64,000 bases of DNA from Paraphaeosphaeria minitans. Its lineage: Eukaryota; Ascomycota; Dothideomycetes; Pleosporales; Didymosphaeriaceae. Location of the stretch: positions 2,542,001 through 2,606,000 of the forward strand of contig WJXW01000001.1 of the NCBI GenBank assembly GCA_015832175.1, in the 5' to 3' direction. This document shows positions 55,293 to 64,000 of this stretch, piece after piece. The position numbers were made by a program, and so were the translations under genes. The notes under the pieces were generated by a model. That model saw only the letters and a list, made by a program, of their open reading frames with translations, was not told the DNA's origin and did no database searches. How positions within the stretch are numbered: position 1 is the stretch's first letter; each line of letters opens with the position of its first letter.

Positions 55293-57938
55293 ATGACGAT
55301 GGCGGTGCTTGCGGAACATGGCCGCACCAAGTCGTCTTCGATGCTCAAATCTATTGTTCTGCCCGGCCACAAGCGCGCGCCCTCGGACGGCACTGCCATG
55401 AAGAAAGAGACGCTCGCCGTCCAGCCCTACGCTGCCCAGGGCCTCATCCACGGCGCACCGCTGCTGCCGCCCGACCATCCGCACAGCCAGCAGAGAGCGG
55501 TCAATCGCTCCCAGATCATTCCTATCGACCCGCCCGTGTCGCCTCGCAAGTCACAGGACACCCGAGAGGGCCGGCCCAAGAAGACGCTCAGCTCAGTCTC
55601 GCTGCGAACCCTGGGCAGGGACAAGGAGAAGGTCAAGGAGAGCAAGGCGAGGGAGCCGAGCTTAACACGACAGGAGGACATGTCTAAGAGTCATAAGAAG
55701 TCCAAGTCGAGGACCAACCTGCGCGGTCTGTTCGGCAAGGACAAGCACGCGGACACTGCCAAGGAGACGCGCGACAAGGAGAACACGGCCCCGCCGGGCA
55801 CAGCAGCGGCACTTGAGCCCTTGCACACTCCCATCTGGGCTGAGTTCAGCTCACGGCCGGTGCAAGACGTCACAACAACCAAGCTGCCACTGAACGATCA
55901 GTCGCGCAGCATTGAGGAGGAGATCGCGCTGTATACCCCGACCAACTACTCGCCGTCCAAGGGCTACAATTTCTTCGACTATGGTCAACCCTCGCTCCAG
56001 AAGAAGCCGCAAGGCAAGGAACGTCCCAAGTCTTTCGTGGGCACTGGCTCCACGGCCTCGTTGCTCGAAACCTTGACCCGCAAGAAGAGCGATGATCGGG
56101 TTCCACTCGGAGACACAAGGGGCAATGGAGGACGAGTGAAGGAGAGCCCGCCAAAGAGCATCACCCCGCGCCCTCCGATCAAACGGGCTACTACCGACAC
56201 CAGCGGGTGCAGCCGGGAGACCATCACGCAGGAGGCTGCCAGTCCTAAGAAATCAACAAACGCTGAAAAGAGACAGAGCCGTGTTATGGCTGCTGTGGCC
56301 GCTTTGAACGGCAAGTCAAAGCAGGCCGACAAACAAGGCACTCCGGCCACGTCGCCCACCAAGCTTGATCCCAAGGTGATCGATGCCGAATTTGAGGATG
56401 TCTTAGAATCCCGACAGATTCCTACCCATCAGCGTGCCGCGATGAGAACGTTGAAGCTTGAGGTCAAAGCCGACTTTGTCCGAACACACAAGTTGGACAC
56501 GCCTCAAGCATCTCGTACAGCCTCAGCAAACGCTACAACTGCTGGACCACAGTCTGGCGAAACGTCCCTATCGCGGTCAACCAAGTCGCGACCTGGGTCT
56601 GGAGACGAAGAACCGCCCCAAGACACCTCAGGAGGCACCTCGAAGCGGGAACGTCCCAGGAGCAGGACCTTCGGCTTTGGCAGGGGAGACTCTCCTACCA
56701 AGAAACAGAAGGGTGAGAAAGATCCCAAGTCTGTGCCTATCCCGAAGTCACCTTCCGTGAGATCACTGGTATCCGTGTCGTCTCAACGATCAGTGTCCAA
56801 AGGCTCCAAGACTGTAGCGCCGGAGGAGTTTATCAACTACCTGAAGAAGACACCAAAGCCGCAGGATGTTGAAGTGGGAAAGCTTCATAAGCTCCGTCTG
56901 CTGCTGCGAAATGAGACAGTCGAATGGGTCCACCAGTTCATCGTTGAAGGTGGCATGACTGAGCTCGTTGGCTTACTGCATCGCATAATGGAAGTTGAGT
57001 GGAGGGAGGATCACGAGGACACTCTGCTGCATGAGCTGTTGCGCTGTCTCAAAGGTCTGTGTACGGCGGACACAGCCTTGAAACAGTTCGCCGGGATATC
57101 ATCGACTTTGTTCCCAGCTTTGCTGGGCATGCTATTCGACGAGGAGCATAAGGGTCCTAGCGAGTTCACTACGAGGGAACTTATCATCCAGATTATCTTT
57201 GCTCATATCTCTATGGCGTCGGAGCCCGAGCTGCATTCTCGCGCGACACAGCTCATGAACTACCTCAAAGATCCGATCAAGGAGAAGCACGCATCTACTG
57301 TCCCGTTTGTCCTGCAGATGCGCCAACCTCGCCCATACCAGGTGTGGTGCAAGGAGGTCACGAACGTCACAAAAGAAGTTTTCTGGATCTTCATTCACCA
57401 CCTGAACGTCGTACCTATCCCGCCTCTATCCGACGAGCCTCCCAAATCATACGCCAAGACTCATTTCCCCGGTCAGCGCGCTATCGTGCCAGCTGCACCT
57501 TACGTTGGTGGTGTAGAGTGGGATGCAACCAACTACCTGGCGACACATCTCGACCTCCTCAACGGCATTCTCGCCAGCATACCCACCCGCGAAGCCCGCA
57601 ATATCTTCCGCTCTGAGCTTAAAGTTTCCGGCTTCGAGAAGGTCATGGGTCACTTGCGGACTTGCAATCCGAAGTACTACGGCGCTGTGCATGATGCTGT
57701 CAAGGTGTGGATTGGTGCAGCGTTGGAAGATGACTGGCCAGTCCGAAATGTCAGGATGGGTTCACCTGATGGAAAGCCAGGCATTGGGAGCCCGATGAAG
57801 CAGAGCCCGAAAAAGCAGGCAGAGAAGGCACCGCAGATCCAAGCACCCAAAGTCGACATTGGAGGCGGACTGGGACTCGGTTTTGAGAAAGACATTGCTA
57901 TCGGAGGGAACCACAAGGTTGATGACGATTGGATCTGA
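55293..57938 (+). CDS. formin-type GTPase-binding domain protein (Rid1-like)
   Basis: A single exon of 881 aa from MTMAVLAEHGRTKSSSMLKS. The N-terminal half is basic, Ser/Pro-rich and disordered. The GTPase-binding/armadillo (Drf_GBD-FH3-like) region begins at LDPKVIDAEFEDVLESRQIP (about 358), is interrupted by a linker, and resumes at FINYLKKTPKPQDVEVGKLH (about 512) to VWIGAALEDDW (about 813). Blocks LLRNETVEWVHQFIVEGGM and LRCLKGLCTADTALKQF are typical of the diaphanous-formin N-terminus, but there is no FH1/FH2, so it cannot nucleate actin itself. Filamentous-fungal proteins with this layout are called Rid1 and are thought to bind Rho-type GTPases. The frame is open 57 codons further upstream through tandem repeats; I prefer the internal ATG. 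Confidence 0.82.
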   Translation: MTMAVLAEHGRTKSSSMLKSIVLPGHKRAPSDGTAMKKETLAVQPYAAQGLIHGAPLLPPDHPHSQQRAVNRSQIIPIDPPVSPRKSQDTREGRPKKTLSSVSLRTLGRDKEKVKESKAREPSLTRQEDMSKSHKKSKSRTNLRGLFGKDKHADTAKETRDKENTAPPGTAAALEPLHTPIWAEFSSRPVQDVTTTKLPLNDQSRSIEEEIALYTPTNYSPSKGYNFFDYGQPSLQKKPQGKERPKSFVGTGSTASLLETLTRKKSDDRVPLGDTRGNGGRVKESPPKSITPRPPIKRATTDTSGCSRETITQEAASPKKSTNAEKRQSRVMAAVAALNGKSKQADKQGTPATSPTKLDPKVIDAEFEDVLESRQIPTHQRAAMRTLKLEVKADFVRTHKLDTPQASRTASANATTAGPQSGETSLSRSTKSRPGSGDEEPPQDTSGGTSKRERPRSRTFGFGRGDSPTKKQKGEKDPKSVPIPKSPSVRSLVSVSSQRSVSKGSKTVAPEEFINYLKKTPKPQDVEVGKLHKLRLLLRNETVEWVHQFIVEGGMTELVGLLHRIMEVEWREDHEDTLLHELLRCLKGLCTADTALKQFAGISSTLFPALLGMLFDEEHKGPSEFTTRELIIQIIFAHISMASEPELHSRATQLMNYLKDPIKEKHASTVPFVLQMRQPRPYQVWCKEVTNVTKEVFWIFIHHLNVVPIPPLSDEPPKSYAKTHFPGQRAIVPAAPYVGGVEWDATNYLATHLDLLNGILASIPTREARNIFRSELKVSGFEKVMGHLRTCNPKYYGAVHDAVKVWIGAALEDDWPVRNVRMGSPDGKPGIGSPMKQSPKKQAEKAPQIQAPKVDIGGGLGLGFEKDIAIGGNHKVDDDWI

Positions 57939-58587
57939 CCGTCCCACGCAAGGTGGACTTCCTCTGGAAAACTCCATCGATGCTGGACACCTCCTGGCTT
58001 CTACGATATCCACTGCCGGACTTGGATATCCTCTAACAGACAATGCTTTGGATCGCCCGGGACTGTGGTTGCGTCTATCTCGTGCACATCTTCAACTCCC
58101 CATCTCACCGCTCTTGCGTCAACGTTCGACGCAAAACTTGGATACTCTGGCGCTTGGATAATGGATGGTTTACATGCGACCCGTTTCTTGGATTTCCTTC
58201 TCTCACTGGCGTTTGGTTTCTTCCAGCATCCTATCTCCTCATCTCTTCTCCCCTTCATCAATGCTTCATGATGGCCTCTCTCCTCGAGGCTATAATGATA
58301 CGACCTTACGACCGTAACGGACACTTGCATGTCATATCGAAGTTGCATGGTGGAGCCGCCCGCGACGCCACGCCACGCGTTGGTAGGTCTGGCTACGAAT
58401 ATCGGCGGGTTACGAAAGTTTTGTCTACTGTTTGGATTTTTGCGTCCGAGGTCGTTGTTGTTGTCTTTTGTATAGCAACGGGTGCAAGCACATTTATAGC
58501 CTTTTCTCTCTCTCTTTTCGGCACGGCGCACGGCGTGGGTGAATGGGCAATTTATTCGTCTTGAGCATGGGGTACGGTGTGATGTTA

Positions 58588-58685
<98 letters not shown>

Positions 58686-58947
58686 TTGAGGGTGAAGGGT
58701 GTAATGTGACTGCAGGGACATTCGTGATCGCAATTCGGTTCACGTGGGGTGAGGATCAACGGTGCTCAATTCGAAGTCCCATAATGAGAGTAGAGACGGG
58801 AAGATGGGTTCCGTATGAGAGAGAGAGAAGAGAGTCCAGAGGAGGACCGGATTGTCTAATGCAATGGGATGGGTATCATGACCGTAAATGCTAAACTCTT
58901 GTATCCATACGCCGCCACGCCAGAGATGCAAAACACGACCAGCATGC
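57939..58947. other. convergent intergenic region
   Basis: About 1 kb between the 3' ends of the Rid1-like and ETP1-like genes, dominated by a (TG)n microsatellite. Long frames crossing it are artefacts. Confidence 0.6.
58590..58684. repeat. (TG)n microsatellite, about 47 units
   Basis: An uninterrupted GT/TG run of about 95 bp. It can form Z-DNA and is probably length-polymorphic between strains. Confidence 0.98.
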
Positions 58948-61117
58948 TCACGTCTTCCGTCCCTTCCCCTTCCGCCTCCCCTTCTCCTCCTTCTTCCCCA
59001 CCTCAACATACCCGCTCTGCACCTCGCCCTCCTCCAGCCCCATGACCTCGTTTTCCTGCATCTCCTTCAACTTCTCCTGCCCGCTGATGAAGAAACCCAG
59101 ATCGCGGTTTTGCTCCTCGAGATCTGCCTTCTGCGCCTCGACTTCCCGGACCCGTGTCTCGGCCTCCTCTGCCTTTTTCTCGAGATGCTGGATCCGCGTC
59201 ATCAGGCTCTCGTTGATGGTCTGCTCCTCGCGGTACTGCTTGGTGACTTTGCGCGCGAGATCGGACGCCGAGGCCGCCTTTGCCGCGTTGCGCGCGGCGT
59301 CCTTCTCCAGCGCGGCGATGGAGGCCACCGCGTCGGCGTGCTGGGTTCGGAGGCGCGCAAAGTCCGCCGTGAGCGCGGCCATGTTGCGTGCGGCTTCGTC
59401 GGCGGTGGAGGACGCCTTGGCCGCTTTGTCGACGGCGCGCTCGACCTGCTCTTCGAAGTAGGCGCGTTGAGATTCCAGCTGCGAGGTGAGTAGGTACGCG
59501 TACTCCATGCCCATGTTGTCGAGCTTCTCGCGCGGCACTGTGTCGCTGGCGTAACCTGTCATGCCGGCGTTTTTGAGGCCGCCGGCGTGCGCCGACGCAG
59601 GCAGGTCGACGAGCTTCCCGTCGGCCTTGTTCTGTATCAGGCGATGGACGTAGCCGTCGCCCGCGTAGTCCCAGACGTGCTGGGACACGACGTCCATGGC
59701 GTATGTGTGGTTTGTAGCTTCATAATGCGCAAAGGCGTGTGCGCTGTCGTAGCGGCCGCAGCCGATGTTGCCACAGATGAGGCAGATCCAGATGTTCTGC
59801 GTGGAGCCGCAGACGGAGCACTCGTTGTCTGGGGCGTCGCCGTCCAGGGCGCGGTTGTGCGAGGTAAACGCGTCGTTTTGCGTGTACCGGCAGACGGGGC
59901 AGCCTGAGCCGCGCCACTTCTCGAGACAGGCGCAGTGGAAGACATGCTGGCAGAGGATGGTCAAGAGACCTGTTGTTTCGTCCATGCGCTCGAGGCAGAC
60001 TGGACATGTTGGGAGTTCGACGAGCGAGGGTGTGGGAGGTGCGATCGGCTTTGCTGTCAGAGATGATGCGAGAGACGGGGCCTCGGCTGGTGAAGAGACG
60101 TTTGAGGCTGGTGGTAGTGGAGCGGTGGGTTGCTCGGTAGCTGCTGGGGTGAAGGGGTCGTTGGTAAGGTCTGGATATGAGGAGGGATCGCGGTTGGCAG
60201 CATCGGACTGGAAGGTGATGGACTTGATGAAAACAACATGGCAGTATTCGGGCTGGAGAGTGGTCAGTGTCTAATCTGTCTTGGAGCCGAAGGATGCAAC
60301 ATGCCTCCATGCTGTTGAAGGCTTTTCCGTTCCACTCCTTCGTCCAGTCCCGCGCCTTCTTTGCCTCCCAAAACTTCATCAATACCATGTACTTGTTCGC
60401 CCTCGCGGTCCTGATGAGTCGGAAATGGCTGACATGGTCTCGCGTCTGCTCGCCCACGAAGCCCAGCAGATCCGACGGTGTCATGTACGACGGTACGGCC
60501 AGGATGCAGAGCGTGGTGCAGTCCTCATCATTGAACCCAGCAGCGGCGCCCTCATCGTAGAGGCCCGGCGTCTCCTGGCCATCGCGGTACAGATGCACCA
60601 CACCCCAGCCGACTTCGGTATCCTTGGGACTCGAGGGGATGAACTTGCCCTTTGTGGCCAGACCACCGGCGCTCGAGGCCGGGTGCTTGAGGGATTTGGC
60701 GCGGGGTCGTGCAGCGTCGTCACCTACGTCGGCAGGCTTCATGTCGATGCCCAGGATGGAGATGGCGTCAAAGCGCCAGTCCTTGTGTGCAAAGCTCTTG
60801 GTGCGTATGTGTGCCGGGCGTGTGGGCGGCTTGACGAGCGGGACAGGACTGTCGTGGTGCTCCGAGAAGGAGGGGCGCGTGCGATGGCTGTGGCGGCGGG
60901 GGTTTGGCGGGGCTGGCGCGTCGCTGCTCGAGGCAATGGGGTTGACGGCACTGCTGTAACTTTTCTGGCGAGGCCCAAATGCCGCCCATGAGCTCGATAT
61001 ATGCGCAGGGAGCTCCGAAGTGAAGATGTCCGTGTTTGGAGGCGGCGTGTAGCCTGTCTCAGGCGACGAGCGCGATGTACACAGCTCAAAGGCAAGATGG
61101 AAGAAGTAAGCGGGCAT
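58948..61117 (-). CDS. ETP1: BRAP2/ETP1-type RING and ZnF-UBP protein
   Basis: Minus-strand exons 61117-60305 and 60252-58948 give 705 aa (713 if the ATG at 61141 is used). The 52-nt intron has a GC donor (AG/GCATGT) and acceptor CTCCAG and joins FNSME/PEYCHVVFIKS. Domains in order: MPAYFFHLAFEL start; BRAP2 RRM-like domain (about 145-285, CTTLCILAVPSYMTPSDLLGF); RING-H2 (about 353-395, CPVCLERMDE...CQHVFHCACLEKWRGSGCPVC); ZnF-UBP (about 410-475, CSVCG...CLICGNIGCGRY...HAFAHYEATNH); and a long coiled coil (about 520-680) with a basic tail. Yeast Etp1 and human BRAP (IMP) are the relatives: E3 ubiquitin ligase-like proteins that bind ubiquitin, linked to ethanol response and Ras-MAPK signalling. 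All Zn ligands look intact. Confidence 0.92.
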
Positions 61118-61787
61118 GTTACGGTAGATCGTACCGGGCAACCATGGTCGAGCGGGCGCGTTAGACTTGTTGATCAGTTGCTCGGAGGTATAAGCTTGGG
61201 GGCGACTTGTCGGTCAGTTGCTCGGAGCTGTTGCTGTAGCGTGCGTGGGTTGACTTGTTGGTCGGTTGGTCGGTTGTTCGGAGCTGTTGCTGTGGCGTGG
61301 GTCGACCGGAGCTATGAGCTATGCGCTAGTCTATGGCCGGGGGCAAGGTCAAACGACTCCGACTCTTGTCGACAAACACAAACATGCAGCAACAGTTCAA
61401 AACGCAAACGTAAACATAACATATGCATGTATTCATCCATGGTCTTGAATAGACCCGCTGCCTACTAGAAATCCGGCCGAGGACGGTCAACGTCATCCAT
61501 GAAACAAACACAGTCCCAAACACCCTGATTATGCAACGTAACCTCCCTTTGACGCCTCATCGCAGCCGTATGCCATATGAACATGTCCCAAATGCAGGAC
61601 AAATGCTAGAAATAAAAGGGTATCGATGGCACCTCCGCGCGAAACCCGAAAATGAATACAAGATAATCGAGAGCGCGAGCTGATGTTGCTCGCCGAAGGG
61701 AACAGAAGTCAAAGGCCGAAGGGGTATTTGCTTTTGAAACTTGTCCAGAATATGCAGTCGTGTCAGTCGAATCATGAGTGCAGGCCT
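61118..61787. other. intergenic region with imperfect repeats
   Basis: Upstream of the ETP1-like gene and downstream of CDC4. The stretch 61170-61310 contains repeated TTGCTCGGAG / GAGCTGTTGCTGTNGCGTG blocks and GGTTGGTCGGTTG. No gene is seen. Confidence 0.5.
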
Positions 61788-63990
61788 TTAAACGAGGTCT
61801 ACGTCGATAAGGTCGTCAATGTCTTCCGTCTCTTGCCCTTTTGCGTTGACGACGATGCGTCGTCCTCGTTGCTCCACAGGCACTCCATCACGCGAAGCAC
61901 CAAAGTCGAGAACCTGTCCCATCGTTAGCTTTCCTTTCCGTCCTTTCCCGCTGTCGAGCGCAAGCTCAAACTTCTTTGCTTACCTCAATGTACGTCATAC
62001 TGTTGCGATGCACCGCTGCAACGCACCGTCGCTCGTTGAATTTGACTTGCCAGACCCCACTAAGGTCTGTCAAGAGGTCTTTCACGAACTCGCCAGTCTT
62101 GACATTCCACATCTTCAAAGTCTTGTCCGAGCCCGAAATCACCTTCTGGCCATCGTGTTGGAAGCACGTAATTGCCCCAGTGTGCGCGCAAAGCCTGCTT
62201 TTGCATTGGCCATTCTCAGGATCCCAGATTCGAAGTGTCGAGTCTGCGGCAGCTGAGACCAGTCGCTCATGGCTCAAATCCAGCAACCCGACTAGTGATG
62301 TATGTCCCTCAAGGGTAAAGAGACAGGCCCCGGTCTCGAGAGACCAGACTTTAACCATGTTGTCCATGGATCCACTGATACAGCGGTTACGCTCCGTATC
62401 TAGGACCACACTATACACTTTCTGGGAGTGGCCTTGTAGTCGATGCAGTACTTCACCAGTTGAGACCTTCCACACACGAACAGTACAGTCGTAGCTTCCG
62501 CTGACAAGAGTGTCGCCATGCGCAGCAATGGCACGAACCGAATGGTGGTGTCCGACCAATGCGCGAATGAAGTAAGGATTTTCCGAGTCGTTAGCGGGGG
62601 GCCCGGTCTGGATGATACTACTGTCACCAGGTTTGGGTAGCTTCCACACCCTCAACGAAGAGTCTCGAGATCCGGTAATGACCAATTCCTCTTTGGGCAT
62701 CATGATTGGTTGTCCGTCGTCGGATTCGCCGATCTTCGTAGGCTTGAGAATGACAAGACACCGGACGGTGGACGTGTGGCCCTGAAATACTTGCGTACAT
62801 TTGCCCTTTTCAATGTCCCAGACGCGAACAGATCGGTCGGTTGATCCCGATACCAGAGTGTTGCCTTCATACTGCAATGCCCAAACGCCACCTTCGTGAC
62901 CTTCGAGGCGATTCCGCAATGCTCCAGTTTTAGTATCATACACGTTGATGTTAGTGTCGTCGCTGCCCGTGAGAATCTTATCAGTATCGAATTGCAGACA
63001 GGTAACGACATGGCGTTGATGGGCTCGGAACGCTATGTGCTTCGGTTGTGTTTCCAAGTCCATCCAACTCTGGCGGATAAGGTGGTGGCGCTGGTACAGC
63101 GACTTGTAAAGATGCATTTTGCTTAGGCTGCGCAGGCCAACACCGGGGTCTGGGAGAATGGTCTTGGCTCGGATTGCGCATTCGAAGGGGCCCTGTTGTT
63201 GAGCACTATCCGACAGCAACGAAAATGCAATTTGCTGGCGAGAGCTGGAAGGACCCTTCTTCTGAATGCGAGCCTTCTTGATACTCAAATGCTTGGTGAT
63301 AGTAGGTGTCTTTCTCTTCGATCGACTGGTGGAAGACCTTGTCACTGCACCCTCGGTATCCGGACTACCAAGCGCGAGTAGATCTGTTGATTCTGGTCCC
63401 TGAGACGAAGTGCTGTCACATCGAAGGTCCCGCTCGTAACTTTCACGGGAAACTGGGTATTGCCAGCCCCATCCCTCGGTAATGGCCCGCTCCAGCTCGT
63501 TTTCCGGTAAATTGTAGCCATCTCTGTCCAAGAGCGATTTCCAAGCTAATTCATTAGTATCAACCAACTCCCGCCACTTTCGCGAAACTTGAGCCGCGTT
63601 GCACATGCTCTTCCCGTCGAGAAAGTTGATGATATGAAGACTGAGTTCCGTGGGAAGTAGGGCGATAAAGTCGCATTTCAAGGCAGGGTTGACAACGTCA
63701 GCAACGAAATGGAGCGTAGGTTTGGTGCACCTCCTAAGGAACTGATACATGACGTATGTTTTCATCTTCTCCGGAAGAGCGTCGAAGGCGTCTAGCATGG
63801 TCGGAACGTCCATGAGAGTCGGGGTCAGTAACTGAGGGTTTGTGCCAACGTGGCGGGCATTGGGCAACTCGATCCTTCGTGACCTAGGTGACAGAAGCTG
63901 CAGCGATGCGGTATCGCTTTCGCCGAGAGTAGTTTGAGAGATGTCAAGACTGGAGACGTCGTTCGAGTCATCTTCGCCCCCATCCGCCAT
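61788..63990 (-). CDS. CDC4: CDC4-type F-box/WD40 protein (SCF ubiquitin ligase subunit)
   Basis: Minus-strand exons 63990-61984 and 61913-61788 (70-nt intron, GTAAGC, branch CTAAC, GGACAG) give 710 aa. An F-box at about 109-155 (LLPTELSLHIINFLDGKSMC, AAQVSRKWRELV) follows a dimerisation-like helix (YVMYQFLRRCTKPTLHFV). From about 325 come seven to eight WD40 repeats, for example GHEGGVWALQYEGNTLVSGS, GHHHSVRAIAAHGDTLVSGS and GHTSLVGLLDLSHERLVSAA. The last exon adds VLDFGASRDGVPV and an acidic end. Cdc4/Pop1/Fbw7 recognises phosphodegrons and delivers cell-cycle regulators to the SCF E3 ligase. The ATG is 10 bases from the window edge; homologues are often longer at the N-terminus, so more exons may lie outside. 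Confidence 0.88.
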
Positions 63991-64000
63991 GTACGCATTT

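Noticed and set aside
58001..58759. A minus-strand frame containing a Thr-His run
   Set aside because: It is a translation of the (TG)n microsatellite.

Overview
The window is nuclear DNA of a filamentous ascomycete (Pezizomycotina; a Dothideomycete is my best guess from gene content and style, not proven). Support: short GT-AG introns of about 45-75 nt with CTAAC/CTGAC/CTAAT-type branch points, one GC-AG intron, no operons, and a set of recognisable fungal housekeeping genes (IKS1-like kinase, PPC89-like spindle pole protein, PSF3, BLM10, RPL8, GPI18, RER2, ETP1/BRAP, CDC4). Most of these genes are broken into exons, so I rebuilt exon-intron structures by matching reading phase, splice consensus and family motifs. 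All of them keep frame exactly.

Layout. 1-4.4 kb: IKS1-like kinase (+) and a small cysteine-containing, possibly secreted protein (+). 4.4-8.0 kb: 1187-aa PPC89/Cep57-like coiled-coil protein (+). 8.0-10.2 kb: non-coding. 10.2-11.3 kb: Pho85-type (PCL) cyclin (-). 11.3-17.1 kb: a gene-free stretch with two tandem repeats. 17.1-18.0 kb: divergent protein kinase (+). 18.6-20.8 kb: SET-domain methyltransferase (-). 21.6-22.9 kb: a dense cluster of unrelated minisatellites directly upstream of a 640-aa basic, low-complexity protein (+, 22.9-24.9 kb). 26.6-29.4 kb: membrane-anchored S10 serine carboxypeptidase (-). 30.6-32.0 kb: a broken GT25-like glycosyltransferase (-). 32.3-33.4 kb: F-box-like protein (-). 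34.0-35.2 kb: RER2 cis-prenyltransferase (-), divergent from a 523-aa protein with three Cys-Pro motifs (+). 37.7-38.3 kb: PSF3 (-), divergent from BLM10 (+, 39.3-45.3 kb). 45.6-47.1 kb: ornithine cyclodeaminase-like (-). 47.5-48.3 kb: RPL8/eL8 (-), divergent from GPI18 (+). 51.6-54.3 kb: large Ser/Thr-rich secreted protein with a Cys-rich C-terminus (+). 55.3-57.9 kb: formin-GBD protein, Rid1-like (+). 58.6 kb: a (TG)47 microsatellite. 58.9-61.1 kb: ETP1/BRAP RING protein (-). 61.8-64.0 kb: CDC4-type F-box/WD40 protein (-), whose start is close to the window edge.

The genes do not form one pathway. Loose themes are cell cycle and ubiquitin/proteasome (cyclin, CDC4, PSF3, PPC89, BLM10, ETP1), the secretory pathway and cell surface (RER2 dolichol synthesis, GPI18 anchor synthesis, carboxypeptidase, mucin-like protein), and signalling (two kinases, Rid1-like). 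I see no biosynthetic cluster, CRISPR array, intact transposon or convincing tRNA. The items most worth a second look are the decayed GT25 gene with three separate lesions, the mucin-like protein with a Stig1-like tail and a very recent 93-bp duplication, the minisatellite cluster at 21.6-22.9 kb, the three-Cys-Pro protein, and a recurrent TAGGTAGGTACC-like intergenic motif.
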